Positions 17,949 to 27,425 of a DNA stretch of 64,000 bases are shown here, one piece after another (position 1 is the first letter of the stretch; each line of letters begins with the position of its first letter). Under the pieces are notes generated by a model. It ran no database searches and had not been told where the DNA came from. It was given only the letters and a program-made list of their open reading frames with translations. Both the position numbers and the translations under genes were made by a program. The DNA lies in the NCBI GenBank assembly GCA_964389675.1, contig CAYMEV010000001.1, forward strand, positions 87,765-151,764, written 5' to 3'. The stretch comes from CAYMEV01 sp964389675 [NCBI: uncultured Candidatus Sumerlaeota bacterium]. Its GTDB lineage: Bacteria; CAYMEV01.

Positions 17949-20414
17949 TCACAGGCTTATAACATAAAAACAGACTCCCTCATATGTCCAGTTTGGAAGC
18001 TCCATTACGGTATCTCTTTCATGCTCGCTTATGGTGTAAAGATGTCCGCCTCTTGCATGGTTGAAAAACCGGTAAACAGGCGTAGTACCTGTAATCTGGG
18101 TATTAAAGACATAAAACTTAACACCCTCGTAATTCCACTGAGGTAGCTGCATAATAGCGTCTCTTTCACTTTCATCAATGGTATAAAGGTGAATTCCTGT
18201 ATTTGTATTGAAGAAGCGGTACACAGCACGGCTATCCTGAACCTGGCCGGCATATACATTAAACTTAATACCCTCATATGTCCAGCTGGGAAGCTGCATG
18301 ACTGCATCCCTCTCAGCTTCGCTAATGGTATAAAGATGGCCTCCCCTGACATGGTTGAAGAAACGGTAGACAGGAACCGGGACATCTCCGGATCCGCTTA
18401 TGTTTATGGTTTTTTCATAATTTATAATATTCGGATGCGTAACAACAAGAAGGAATGTGCCGGCAGTATTCAGGGCCGAATCGAGAATTACCGTTGCATT
18501 TCCTGATGAATCAGTCCTGGCTGCACCCCTGACCCCCAGGCTTGGGTTATATGCACTCACTATTGCGCCTTCAACAGGGGATCCAGATGCAGTCACATTT
18601 ACCTGGAAACTTGTTGTGCCAAGGCTTACAGAATCTGGAGAATCAACTGAGGGGTTTACAGGGCTTTTTGAGGGAACAAATGATGTACCGTCACCGAACA
18701 CATTATACATATCCATATAGTACCTGGATTGCCCTCCCCCTGAATAGTGGTTCCAGAGCAGGACCTTTGAATAATTTGTATTCTGGTCAATTGCATGCAT
18801 TCCATCAAAAAATGCATCCCATGAACGCCTTGCAAGGTAGTCATCCTCATCCCAGTATGATGAGTTGGATGCTCCCCAGTATGCAAAAGCAGCATTGTCT
18901 GCCCTGATGAATGCCTCACCGATGCATTCGTCGTATGTGTTGAACTGAGCACTTAAACAGCAGTTCCCGACAGCAAAGAAATACATGTTCTGATTTGTAA
19001 GTGAATTGACATGGCTGTTATAGATATCCCCTCCATTGCCGAAAGCCCATGATGTCTGGTTGCAGTGGGCAGAATAGTTTGCTACAACCTTTCCGGCATT
19101 CATGGAGGCAATGACCTCTGATGCTGTTGAATCCAGTGCATCTGCATACAGCTTGTCATAATCCCACCCATTGGGGTCAAGATGTGTAGATGCGACATAG
19201 TTGAAGGTCCCCTCCCCAATATAGGAATAATACCAGTCATATCCGGCAGCGAGTGTAGCATCCGTCATCCAGGAAAGATCGGAGTTCTGGTACTGCTCGT
19301 AATAAAGCAGTTTGCCCAGATAAGTGCTGAGCTGGCCTGTTGTCCTGACAGAGATCCTGCTTATTCCTGCATCAGGAAAATAATCAGAGCCATCAAGGTA
19401 TACATAGTAAACATCAGCAGCTGTGCCTGAATCCCCTCCTGTATATGTGGGAATGGTATTTGAATCACCGACAAGTATTACGCTTGATGGAGGGATATCC
19501 CATGTATCGTAGGCATTCTGTATATAGTTGTGTATTCCTGTTGTGGAACTTCCGTTAGTTATATCAGACTGCCTTGTAAGAGTAACCCTGTAGCCCTTTT
19601 TCTCCTTCCATTCTACAAAGGTTGAAAGCCCGCTGTAAAGCGTATCTGCAGTAATTATAAGGATGCCTTCATCAGAAAAACCCTTTGCATTAACCGAATT
19701 TTTAAGCTCGCTGCTTCCAACAGATACAAGGTCATACATAATGCTGAAGCTTGAATCATATCGGTTGATCCTTTGTGCAGTCTTTGCCATATCAGCATTT
19801 TTAAGCTCAATTCTTATATCAATCTCTGTATAAACCATCAGCCTTTCAGTAGAAGGATTGTACTTTACAGGGAATATTGTTAAAGGCAGCAGCCTTTTCC
19901 CCCTGGCCCTTATTTCATCATTAACCTTGATGAATTCTTCCGGCAGAAAAGATCTGCTTTTGTATACCTTTTTATTGATTATGAATTCCGGAATTTTTGC
20001 TTCCGGGTCCTTTGGCACAGGAAGCTGAACAGGGTATATAAATCCTGCCCCGGTCTCTGCCAGCATGTCCACTTCCACAGCCTTCCCAAGGGTAAAAGAT
20101 ACCCTGTAATCAGCAGATTCAGGGATCTGTACAAGCTTGTAAAAGACTGGAAGCTTCGGATCTCCATAATCGCCATACACAGACCCATCCTGAAAGTTCA
20201 GATCAGAATATACCCTGTCCTTTTTAATATGGTTTTTATAGAAAATCCCGTTTACATTAGCCTTGAGAATTATCTCTTCCGGCGAATAGCCAATAATTAT
20301 CACTCCTTCTTCAAGGTCGGTATCAGCTGAAATAAAACCGTCATATGAATAGCCTGAAATAGAAAAAAACATCATAATCAGTATAATACCCAAACCCAAA
20401 TGAAACTTTTTCAT
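17949..20414 (-). CDS. Secreted C25-type cysteine peptidase with three DUF5648 repeats
   Basis: The start at 20414 follows AGGAGG by 5 nt; the frame extends 25 codons upstream without a ribosome site. The 821-residue protein has a signal peptide (1-22), a C25 propeptide-like region and a C25 domain with H450 in SAHCN and probable nucleophile C486 in NCCLSAQF. An Ig-like domain (about 590-675) follows, then three DUF5648 units (679-821), each with YRFFN, HLYTI and ERD motifs. DUF5648 is found on secreted bacterial proteins and its role is not firmly established; surface or glycan binding is an inference. The catalytic part is paralogous to the gene at 13165, while the tail matches the M14 gene at the other end of the cluster. 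It is a single-gene unit with promoter 20472-20500 and terminator 17901-17934. Confidence 0.88.
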   Translation of the reverse strand: MKKFHLGLGIILIMMFFSISGYSYDGFISADTDLEEGVIIIGYSPEEIILKANVNGIFYKNHIKKDRVYSDLNFQDGSVYGDYGDPKLPVFYKLVQIPESADYRVSFTLGKAVEVDMLAETGAGFIYPVQLPVPKDPEAKIPEFIINKKVYKSRSFLPEEFIKVNDEIRARGKRLLPLTIFPVKYNPSTERLMVYTEIDIRIELKNADMAKTAQRINRYDSSFSIMYDLVSVGSSELKNSVNAKGFSDEGILIITADTLYSGLSTFVEWKEKKGYRVTLTRQSDITNGSSTTGIHNYIQNAYDTWDIPPSSVILVGDSNTIPTYTGGDSGTAADVYYVYLDGSDYFPDAGISRISVRTTGQLSTYLGKLLYYEQYQNSDLSWMTDATLAAGYDWYYSYIGEGTFNYVASTHLDPNGWDYDKLYADALDSTASEVIASMNAGKVVANYSAHCNQTSWAFGNGGDIYNSHVNSLTNQNMYFFAVGNCCLSAQFNTYDECIGEAFIRADNAAFAYWGASNSSYWDEDDYLARRSWDAFFDGMHAIDQNTNYSKVLLWNHYSGGGQSRYYMDMYNVFGDGTSFVPSKSPVNPSVDSPDSVSLGTTSFQVNVTASGSPVEGAIVSAYNPSLGVRGAARTDSSGNATVILDSALNTAGTFLLVVTHPNIINYEKTINISGSGDVPVPVYRFFNHVRGGHLYTISEAERDAVMQLPSWTYEGIKFNVYAGQVQDSRAVYRFFNTNTGIHLYTIDESERDAIMQLPQWNYEGVKFYVFNTQITGTTPVYRFFNHARGGHLYTISEHERDTVMELPNWTYEGVCFYVISL

Positions 20415-20419
20415 CTGTT

Positions 20420-20425
20420 CCTCCT
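20420..20425 (-). promoter_or_regulatory. Ribosome binding site deciding the start at 20414
   Basis: AGGAGG on the minus strand, 5 nt before the ATG at 20414. It excludes the upstream in-frame ATG at 20489 as the likely start. Confidence 0.85.
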
Positions 20426-20471
20426 GTAATCGGCACTCGTTAAAATTGATGCCTATTTTTATTCTAATATA

Positions 20472-20500
20472 ATTATATACTTCAGGCAAAAATGTTTCAA
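20472..20500 (-). promoter_or_regulatory. Putative sigma70-type promoter of the first peptidase unit
   Basis: TTGAAA (20495-20500) and TATAAT (20472-20477) on the minus strand with exactly 17 nt between them, about 50 nt upstream of the AGGAGG site. The -35 is the same TTGAAA seen before the M14 gene at 8784. Confidence 0.65.
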
Positions 20501-20593
20501 TTTATTTATTTTTAATTTTTGTGCCAAGCATTAATAAAGATCGATAATACTTAAATATTTATCCTGCCAGATGGGCTGTATAAATAATTATTA

Positions 20594-20621
20594 TTGACTT
20601 GCAGGGAAGCTGTAATAATAT
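20594..20621 (+). promoter_or_regulatory. Putative promoter of the polysaccharide-initiation operon
   Basis: TTGACT (20594-20599) followed after 16 nt by TAATAT (20616-20621), about 80 nt upstream of the gene at 20699. The -10 is only a 4/6 match. The 284-nt region 20415-20698 contains this, the divergent promoter 20472-20500 and nothing else I can identify. Confidence 0.4.
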
Positions 20622-20698
20622 TTATTAATCAGATGATGATTGGAATATCGGAAATATACATTGAATTCATATGATCTTAATTCTGTTTGTATAGTAAA

Positions 20699-21802
20699 AT
20701 GTACAGCATAACACTATTTGCACTTCTTTTTTTTATATCAACTCTGATTTCAACGGTTACGATGCCTTTGGTAATCAGATTCAGCAGGTCTGTCGATATA
20801 TTCGATACACCCAATTCAAGGAAGGAACACAAGGACAAAATCAGCCGCCTCGGGGGTATAGGAATATTCATATCCTTCATTATTACCTTTTTTCTGTTTT
20901 ACCGCGGTATGGATTTTACTTTTGATATTGATATTTACCTTATAGCTGTCTTTGTGGTATTTTTTATGGGCATATATGATGATATCAAAGACCTCAAGCC
21001 AAAATACAAGCTTGCTGTCCAGATCCTTGCAGGCATTATTGTCAGCTTTTCAGGCCTGAGGTTTGACCAGCTTAACTTCCTCGGCTTGTTTACGATAGAA
21101 TTCGGGATATTTTCCTTTGTCGTAACATCCCTCTGGATAGTTTCCTTCATTAATGCCATAAACCTCATTGATGGCATAGACGGCCTTGCATCAGGGATTG
21201 TCATTATTGCATCGGCTTTTATTTTTGTTATAGCAGTAATGCAGGGAATTACTGTTGCCGCCTTCTTTTCACTTCTGCTTGTAGGGGCCACAGCAGGCTT
21301 TTATATCTTTAATTTCCCCCCGGCAAGGATATTCATGGGGGACGGGGGGTCCTACCTTCTTGGATTTATCTGTGCAACAATACCATTAATGGGCATTAAG
21401 AAGGCATCTGTCATAAATATGCTCCTGGTCCCTTTCATACTTCTTATTATACCGATATCAGATACAGTAAATGTAATACTATCAAGAATAAAGCACAGGA
21501 AGCATATCTTCACGGCGGACAAAAGCCATATTCACCACAGGCTTCGCCAGCTCGGTTTTTCAAATAAACAAATACTTATTCTGATCTATACAATGAACGT
21601 ACTTCTGGGCTTGCTTTCTGTCCTTTTAGTCCAGATACACCCTCTTCTGGGTGTATATATACTTATTATCGTATTTCTCGGCCTTTTAATGGGGTTCTAT
21701 ATAATATATATAATAGAAAAGAACCTCAGCAGTGCAGATAATAAGAAGAGCAATGATATGCCTGCAATTGATAATATAAATATAAAAAAAATCAGCAGAT
21801 GA
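20699..21802 (+). CDS. wecA: Undecaprenyl-phosphate sugar-1-phosphate transferase (WecA/TagO type)
   Basis: This integral membrane protein (about 367 residues, around ten hydrophobic segments) is a member of the MraY/WecA glycosyltransferase 4 (phospho-sugar transferase) family. It transfers a sugar 1-phosphate, usually GlcNAc-1-P, from UDP-sugar to undecaprenyl phosphate on the cytoplasmic face, the first step of lipid-linked surface-glycan assembly. Diagnostic motifs are DDIKDLKPKYK, NLIDGIDGLASG, the ARIFMGDGGS loop and the carbohydrate-recognition HIHHRL motif. I chose the ATG at 20699; a TTG four codons upstream (20687) is possible, and neither has a clear ribosome site. The stop overlaps the ATG of the next glycosyltransferase by four bases, so the pair is an operon. 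Exact sugar specificity cannot be read from sequence. Confidence 0.9.
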   Translation: MYSITLFALLFFISTLISTVTMPLVIRFSRSVDIFDTPNSRKEHKDKISRLGGIGIFISFIITFFLFYRGMDFTFDIDIYLIAVFVVFFMGIYDDIKDLKPKYKLAVQILAGIIVSFSGLRFDQLNFLGLFTIEFGIFSFVVTSLWIVSFINAINLIDGIDGLASGIVIIASAFIFVIAVMQGITVAAFFSLLLVGATAGFYIFNFPPARIFMGDGGSYLLGFICATIPLMGIKKASVINMLLVPFILLIIPISDTVNVILSRIKHRKHIFTADKSHIHHRLRQLGFSNKQILILIYTMNVLLGLLSVLLVQIHPLLGVYILIIVFLGLLMGFYIIYIIEKNLSSADNKKSNDMPAIDNINIKKISR

Positions 21803-22953
21803 AGAACCTCCTGATCATAGCATCGCATTCAACATCAAAGGCCGGGGCAAGGGGAATACAGGCCCAGAGGCTGATAAAAGCCCTCTCTGAACTGTACAAT
21901 GTCTACCTTATAACATCTGAAAATTCATATTCTGATCAAATCACGGATTTCATGAAGCTTAAGAAAATATTCATTATGCCTGATCTGAGCCATATTATTC
22001 AGGGAATCATGAGGAGGGCCTGGTTCTTCCTTTCTCAAAGAGACTTCAGATACTGCCATTATGCAAAGAAAAAGGCTTCAAGCATTATCAGAAAATATGA
22101 AATTGATACTGTGCTCACCCTTTCCACTTTCTATTCAAATGCTGATACAGGCATGCACCTGAAAGAGCTTTTCAGCAAAAAAAAGCTGATCTCATTTCTA
22201 TCAGACCCTTTATCTATCAATCCTCTTTTTTACAGCAAAAACTGGCAGAAAACCTATTTAGTGAGATATGAAAGGAAGATATTCTCAAGATCAGATATAA
22301 CAGTATTCCCCTCAGGAAGAATGCTGGAGATGTACTCAGATATCTATCCTGAATATGCCGGGAAAATGACGGTAATCCCCCACAGCTACTCAAAACAGGA
22401 AAATGGAATGGCAGTAAAGGATAAAGCCATTATGCCCGTAAAAAAGATCAGCCATTTCGGCCTTTTGTATAAAAAGAGGAATCCGATGGCAATGCTGGAA
22501 TTTATATCAGGGAATAGGGATTATTTTATAAAAAATTCCTTTGAATTCCATTTTTACGGGACAATAGAAAGAAGCCTGAAGAAAAAAATGGCCTGCTATG
22601 AATCAGACCTGATACACCTGCATTCTCAAATACCGTACAGGGATGTTGAACAAAGGATGCTTGAATCATTTGCCCTTCTGGTAATAGATGCAAATTTCAG
22701 GCATAGCCCCTTTCTTCCATCAAAGCTTGTAGAATATCTCCCCTATAATATACCTGTAATAGGCATAACCCCTGATAACAGTGAATCACAGCGGGTTCTT
22801 GAAGAAACAGGGAATTATTTTGTGAACTACAGCCATATGGATTCATTTATTGATGTTCTGGATAGTATTATTTGTAATTATGAGCCATCAATGAATAATA
22901 TTTCCCGTTATGAGATCGGAAATGTGATAAATCAGTGGAAAGAGATTATATAA
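21799..22953 (+). CDS. Glycosyltransferase, GT4-like
   Basis: A cytoplasmic protein of 384 residues with the two-lobed GT-B look of GT4 enzymes. It has an N-terminal lobe starting NLLIIASHSTSKAGARG, a linker region with H-F/Y strands (KISHFGLLYKKRNP), and a C-terminal donor lobe with SKLVEYLPYNIPVIG where GT4 enzymes usually have an E-x7-E region. Similarity to well-known subfamilies is weak, so the donor sugar is unknown. It overlaps the WecA-type gene by four bases and meets the next gene tail to tail with an 8-nt overlap. It likely adds a sugar early in the lipid-linked repeat unit. Confidence 0.75.
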   Translation: MKNLLIIASHSTSKAGARGIQAQRLIKALSELYNVYLITSENSYSDQITDFMKLKKIFIMPDLSHIIQGIMRRAWFFLSQRDFRYCHYAKKKASSIIRKYEIDTVLTLSTFYSNADTGMHLKELFSKKKLISFLSDPLSINPLFYSKNWQKTYLVRYERKIFSRSDITVFPSGRMLEMYSDIYPEYAGKMTVIPHSYSKQENGMAVKDKAIMPVKKISHFGLLYKKRNPMAMLEFISGNRDYFIKNSFEFHFYGTIERSLKKKMACYESDLIHLHSQIPYRDVEQRMLESFALLVIDANFRHSPFLPSKLVEYLPYNIPVIGITPDNSESQRVLEETGNYFVNYSHMDSFIDVLDSIICNYEPSMNNISRYEIGNVINQWKEII

Positions 22954-24043
22954 ACAGCTTATAATACTTTTCTGAGATAAGGTCCCATTTATATCTTCTT
23001 TCTGCAATCTCAGCAAGCCTGTGGCCGGGCTTTTTAATTTTCTGCCCTGTAAATTCCCTCAGCAGCAGGATGAGGCTATCCCTGTCATTAAAATAAAATG
23101 CCTTATTCTCCGTTGTTTCCCTGTTATAGCATACATCAAAGGCTATTACAGGTACATCGTAAAACATTATCTCCACAAGGGAAGGGTTTGTCCCCCCGGC
23201 GCTATGTCCGTGTATATAAAGGGATGACCTTTTTCTTATCTCACACAGGATGCTTCTGTCATATATGGCATCAGTAAGGTATATATTGCCGGAAGATGAA
23301 TATTTTTCCCTGAGCTTCTGAGAATAGGAAGATGAATCCCAGTTCCCTATTACTGCAATATTCAAATCCTTTTCAGATAAGAAAGCTTCAAGTATCATCT
23401 CTATATTATTCTCAGGTTCTATCCTGCATATCGATAATGCATATGTTTTATTAATAAAAGGAAAGTCCTCCTCGCTGAGGGCTGTTTTCCTTCCAGCAAT
23501 GATATCCCCGCCGTATTCAATTAGTTTGCTTTTTTTCCCAAACTCCTGGTTGATATAATCCCTTATGCATCGGTTATCGGATATAATAATGCTTGAGAAC
23601 CTTATAGCCGATAGCCATGATAAATATAAAAACCACTTTGCCGGCGTGCTCCATTTTGACCTTTTCCATTCCATTCCGTCAACATTGACAATTATCCTTT
23701 TCCGGGAGATGATCCGTATCAGGGGCAGTATCAGGCATCCGGAAACACCGAGAATAAGGAGTACATCGCTTGCAAATACCGCATGAAATATAGAGACAAT
23801 ATCATAGAGGATACTGAATATACCGTTTGCTTTCAGCGGCAGGAATACAAGCCGGGTATCAGGGTAGGGCACTTTATCAGCCCTTTTATTTTTCATACCG
23901 CTGGCATACCTGCTGCAGTACACAACAAAGCTGATACGGCTGTTCAGCCTTTCCACAAGGTTCTCGGCAACAGTTTCAAATCCTCCATAAGATGAAGGAA
24001 TACCAGCTGTTCCAATAATACTAACCCTTTTTTTCTTTGACAT
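22946..24043 (-). CDS. Glycosyltransferase family 4 with DUF1972-type N-terminus
   Basis: This 365-residue GT4 enzyme has the GIPSSYGGFETVAENL motif near the start, typical of DUF1972/rhamnosyltransferase-like proteins, followed by a donor lobe with the HGHSAGGTNPSLVEIM stretch that contains the E of the nucleotide-sugar site. It should transfer a sugar, often rhamnose or a related deoxysugar in this subfamily, onto a lipid-linked glycan. It is the last gene of a seven-gene minus-strand operon (30692 to 22946) and its start lies inside the 3' end of the Wzy-like gene (23-nt overlap). Confidence 0.85.
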   Translation of the reverse strand: MSKKKRVSIIGTAGIPSSYGGFETVAENLVERLNSRISFVVYCSRYASGMKNKRADKVPYPDTRLVFLPLKANGIFSILYDIVSIFHAVFASDVLLILGVSGCLILPLIRIISRKRIIVNVDGMEWKRSKWSTPAKWFLYLSWLSAIRFSSIIISDNRCIRDYINQEFGKKSKLIEYGGDIIAGRKTALSEEDFPFINKTYALSICRIEPENNIEMILEAFLSEKDLNIAVIGNWDSSSYSQKLREKYSSSGNIYLTDAIYDRSILCEIRKRSSLYIHGHSAGGTNPSLVEIMFYDVPVIAFDVCYNRETTENKAFYFNDRDSLILLLREFTGQKIKKPGHRLAEIAERRYKWDLISEKYYKLFI

Positions 24044-25334
24044 CTAAGGATCCATCCCCTTCTTTAGAGAAAATAAGACCGAATACAGTAAAGTAAAAGA
24101 TATTATTAACAACAAAATAGTACTGGTTTGCATTGAAATTCGAGACAACTGTCTTTGTCATGAAAAGGGCTGCCATATACCATCCGTAGTCTCTGTATTT
24201 CCTGAATAATATCAGAAAAAGCGTCAGATCAAGCATGATAAATACAGCCAGGGCGATTGCCCCTTCTTCTGTCAGAATGCTCAGCCACTGGCTATGAATG
24301 GAAAGGTCTATCTTATCAAACCTTTTTCCCAGTACATAGCTGTACTGGCCGGCTCCAACCCCTGTAAGAGGCGACTCTCTTATAAATATCCATACATCCT
24401 GGAACTGGTCGATCCTATGCTGATGTGTAGCCCCCCTTGCGGAAAATATATAATCATACAGATCAAAAACAAAGGTCTGAAATGAAAAATAAAGAATGAT
24501 GGCGCAGATTATAACGATAAGCCCCTTCTTAAAAAGATTTATAAGATCCAGCCCCCTCCTTCTGTTTTTGCCCTGGAAAAAGAAGATCACCAATAATCCA
24601 AAGCCTGCACCAAGATAGGCAATTCTTGTAAATGTAAAGACAAGGAATATAAAATTCAGGATGAATACTGCAGTATTCCAGGCGGACCGCCTTTTAATAA
24701 GAATATACAAGGTGATAATAAACAGTATTGCTCCGAGATTCCCGGCACCGTTCACACCGCCCCCGAACCCGTATGCCCTCCTTAAGCCTGCTTCAAGGAC
24801 ATCCTCCCCGAGTTTCCCCGGCAAAAACCGTTTATTGAAAATTACCTGTATAATCCCAAAAAAAGCATTGAAGAAAGCAAAATATGAGATGATGGAGAGG
24901 ATGGTATTCTGTTTTATATGCATTGAATTGTTTTTTATGGTCAGGAAAAGAAGAAAGATTATAAATGCATTAAATAGAAGCGAGGCATAGAAATTAAGGC
25001 TGTAGATCTCCATGTAGAACAGCTGCAGGATCATGGCGATTACAGGGAAAATAAGCATAAACCTTATAAAAAGGTATCTTTTTTGATTTACGCCTGATAT
25101 GCGGTTGCTTCTAAAAACAATGAAGTTGTTCAGGCATAGAAGAAACAGAACAGGAATATAGAATTCAAATACCCTCGCATTAAAATGGAGGTTCAGAGCT
25201 ATAACTGCAACTGTCAAAGCTAGCATCAATATGATAAGAGGCCTTTTTTTCTCTGATACCATGTATAGAATATCCATCACAAAGAGAGAAAAGATAAAAT
25301 AAAAGCCTAACAGGATCTTGATAATGAGCGTCAT
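24021..25334 (-). CDS. O-antigen ligase/polymerase-type membrane protein (Wzy/WaaL-like)
   Basis: The 437-residue protein has about eleven or twelve hydrophobic helices and one large external loop near residues 300-350 (HRIDQF...SPLTGVGAGQYSYVLGKR...DLSIHSQWLSILTEEG). That arrangement, including the GxGxGxY and HxQ/H-x-W elements, is that of the O-antigen ligase superfamily (Wzc_C/PF04932). With a flippase next to it, it more likely polymerises repeat units than ligates them, but the two roles cannot be separated by sequence. It overlaps the flippase gene by four bases. Confidence 0.82.
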   Translation of the reverse strand: MTLIIKILLGFYFIFSLFVMDILYMVSEKKRPLIILMLALTVAVIALNLHFNARVFEFYIPVLFLLCLNNFIVFRSNRISGVNQKRYLFIRFMLIFPVIAMILQLFYMEIYSLNFYASLLFNAFIIFLLFLTIKNNSMHIKQNTILSIISYFAFFNAFFGIIQVIFNKRFLPGKLGEDVLEAGLRRAYGFGGGVNGAGNLGAILFIITLYILIKRRSAWNTAVFILNFIFLVFTFTRIAYLGAGFGLLVIFFFQGKNRRRGLDLINLFKKGLIVIICAIILYFSFQTFVFDLYDYIFSARGATHQHRIDQFQDVWIFIRESPLTGVGAGQYSYVLGKRFDKIDLSIHSQWLSILTEEGAIALAVFIMLDLTLFLILFRKYRDYGWYMAALFMTKTVVSNFNANQYYFVVNNIFYFTVFGLIFSKEGDGSLDVKEKKG

Positions 25335-26803
25335 TGCCTTCTCATGCTCCCCAGATATTTCCTCGAATAATCAATGAAGAACTGCACAAAGGATGCTATT
25401 TCGGCCCTTCTTATAAACCGGCTGCCGATTGCAAAGATTACGAAGATGATCAGCATTAGAACCTTAAGAAAGATGCCCTGGTAAAACCCTTTAAAAATAA
25501 ACGATGTCAGGTAATATGAACCTGCATATACAAGGCCTGATGCCATAAATATACTTATATAACCTGCATAATTAAACCCTATGGGATAAAGAAGCCTGAT
25601 GACAGCAAATTTTACTGTCAATACGATGAAAAATGATGTCATTGTTGCAATTGAGGCACCTACTATTCCATATTCAGGTACAAGGAAATAATTTAATATT
25701 ATATTGATTATTGCAGCACCAGCCATAATTATGGACATAATCCATGTCTTTTTTATTATATGAAATACAAAGCTTGTTATGGCATGCAATCCGTAAAAAA
25801 CATATGAAATACATAATAAATATACTATATACTGAGCATTTATATAATTTTCATTTGCAAGGACCATTATTAATTCTTTTGAAAATAGTGACAGAAAAAG
25901 GGCCATGGAGAGTGCAAACATCAAATAATACCTCATGAATCTTCTGAATGAATCCTTCAGCTGTCCGGGGGATTTGATAAGCGAAAATATATATGGCCCG
26001 AAAGCCCTGGTAATAGGAAAAACCGTAAGTATAAGCAGTATCGAGGAGATCTTGTATCCAAGCGAATAAACACCAACATCCTCCAGGGTTTTAAACTCTT
26101 TAAGAAATACCCTGTCTGAATAGTTGAGCAAAAAGGCGGCTAACTGGCCAGGTATTAATGGAGCTGAAAATTTCAGCATATCAAGTATAAAAGAGCCTGA
26201 GAAGCTGATCGATATTTCCCTGCCTGACACCAGGATAAGCATGAGAAATTCCAATAAAGCCCCGATAAGCTTGGCGTATAAAATACCTTCAAGCCCGAGA
26301 TCAAAAACAACTACGAAAGATATGGTGATCCCGATGGTGCTGATCAGGGTGATGATGCTGATCATCATATACATAAATGCCTTCTGCCTTACCTGCAGGT
26401 GGCTGTACAGGCTTATGCTTACAGCATGTATCGCTGTAGCAGTTATAATCAGCCTGAAAAGAAATTTGCCATTGGAAAAATCAAAGATATGAACGCTGAA
26501 GAACTCTGCAAAATATAAAAACAGCAGGCACATAAAAAGGGAACTGGACAGTGAAAACCAGAAAGCAGTACTGAAAGCGCTCCCTTTTGAATCCTCATCA
26601 AAATACTTCCTTATGTATCCGCTGCTTATATTAAAGCAGAAGAACATCAGGCTGATCGCTGCAACCATATTTATAAGCTCGAGGATGCCGAAGGATTCTA
26701 CGGCAAGATATGCGGTATAGACAGGTACAAGGAGGATATTTATGCTTTTTGAAAGAATATTGCCAATGCCGTAGATAGACAGGTTTTTATAGAGAGATCT
26801 CAT
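25331..26803 (-). CDS. Wzx-type lipid-linked oligosaccharide flippase
   Basis: At 490 residues with about 14 hydrophobic segments throughout, it has the size and layout of the MATE/MOP-superfamily polysaccharide transporters. The N-terminal YGIGNILSKSINILLVPVYT and the internal APLIPGQLAAFLLNYSDR are typical of this family. It would flip undecaprenyl-PP-linked repeat units across the inner membrane. It sits between a GNAT gene (4-nt overlap) and the polymerase-like gene (4-nt overlap), the expected Wzx-Wzy pairing. Confidence 0.88.
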   Translation of the reverse strand: MRSLYKNLSIYGIGNILSKSINILLVPVYTAYLAVESFGILELINMVAAISLMFFCFNISSGYIRKYFDEDSKGSAFSTAFWFSLSSSLFMCLLFLYFAEFFSVHIFDFSNGKFLFRLIITATAIHAVSISLYSHLQVRQKAFMYMMISIITLISTIGITISFVVVFDLGLEGILYAKLIGALLEFLMLILVSGREISISFSGSFILDMLKFSAPLIPGQLAAFLLNYSDRVFLKEFKTLEDVGVYSLGYKISSILLILTVFPITRAFGPYIFSLIKSPGQLKDSFRRFMRYYLMFALSMALFLSLFSKELIMVLANENYINAQYIVYLLCISYVFYGLHAITSFVFHIIKKTWIMSIIMAGAAIINIILNYFLVPEYGIVGASIATMTSFFIVLTVKFAVIRLLYPIGFNYAGYISIFMASGLVYAGSYYLTSFIFKGFYQGIFLKVLMLIIFVIFAIGSRFIRRAEIASFVQFFIDYSRKYLGSMRRQ

Positions 26804-27417
26804 ATCTTCTTCAGGAGGTTCTTAATTTTTCTTGAAAATGCATAATATTTGAGTCTGTAGATGGTTTTTTTTACACGGTACCCTACCTGGTTCATTACAT
26901 TAATGGCATACTGATTGGTGTAAAGGACACCTCCGTATATCCTTTTGATATTCATGGATTTGCAGTAATCAGCTGTCCTGAACATCATGAACTTGTGAAG
27001 CCCCCTGGAACGGTATTTAGGCACCGTGAAGGAATCAATCAAATATGCATCATTTTCCCTGAGATCAACCATGTACCTCATCATCTCAGAGTAATTGGGG
27101 GAGAACTGTATCCATCTCAGATAGGCAATTTCTCCTGTACTCCTGTCTAAAAGCACCAGCCCTGTAAATTCATCTTTCCTGCATAAACGGTCCAGTGAAA
27201 TCGCATAATAATCAACTTTATCATCCAGAAATCCCCTGCTTCTGTAGGATGAATAATCTCTGATGCGCTTAAGGTCATCTTCACTGTCAGTCAGTTCCCT
27301 GAATTCAAAATTCTCGCCGGCACCCTTGTAAAGAGGGTTGAAATTGTCCACATCCAGCTCAAAATAATAGAATTTATCAAAGAGCCTGTAAAACAGCCTT
27401 TTTATTAATGCTTTCAT
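26800..27417 (-). CDS. GNAT family N-acetyltransferase
   Basis: This 205-residue protein has a GNAT fold signature: the acetyl-CoA pyrophosphate-binding turn in PKYRSRGLHKFMM (about 136-148) followed by an IYGGVLYTNQYAINVMNQVGY strand-helix-strand near the C-terminus. Its neighbours suggest it acylates a sugar precursor (for example an amino sugar) or a surface glycan. The substrate is not determinable from the sequence. It overlaps the flippase gene by four bases and follows the larger acyltransferase gene by eight nucleotides. Confidence 0.75.
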   Translation of the reverse strand: MKALIKRLFYRLFDKFYYFELDVDNFNPLYKGAGENFEFRELTDSEDDLKRIRDYSSYRSRGFLDDKVDYYAISLDRLCRKDEFTGLVLLDRSTGEIAYLRWIQFSPNYSEMMRYMVDLRENDAYLIDSFTVPKYRSRGLHKFMMFRTADYCKSMNIKRIYGGVLYTNQYAINVMNQVGYRVKKTIYRLKYYAFSRKIKNLLKKI

Positions 27418-27425
27418 CTAAGTCT

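Noticed and set aside
1-20414. Internal repeats in the peptidase cluster as a CRISPR array or as IS ends
   Set aside because: Repeats are long, coding and in frame, without regular short spacers, terminal inverted repeats or transposase genes.
20600-20880. Minus-strand frame opposite the start of the WecA-type gene
   Set aside because: It overlaps a clearly conserved gene on the plus strand and has no protein-like motif or ribosome site.
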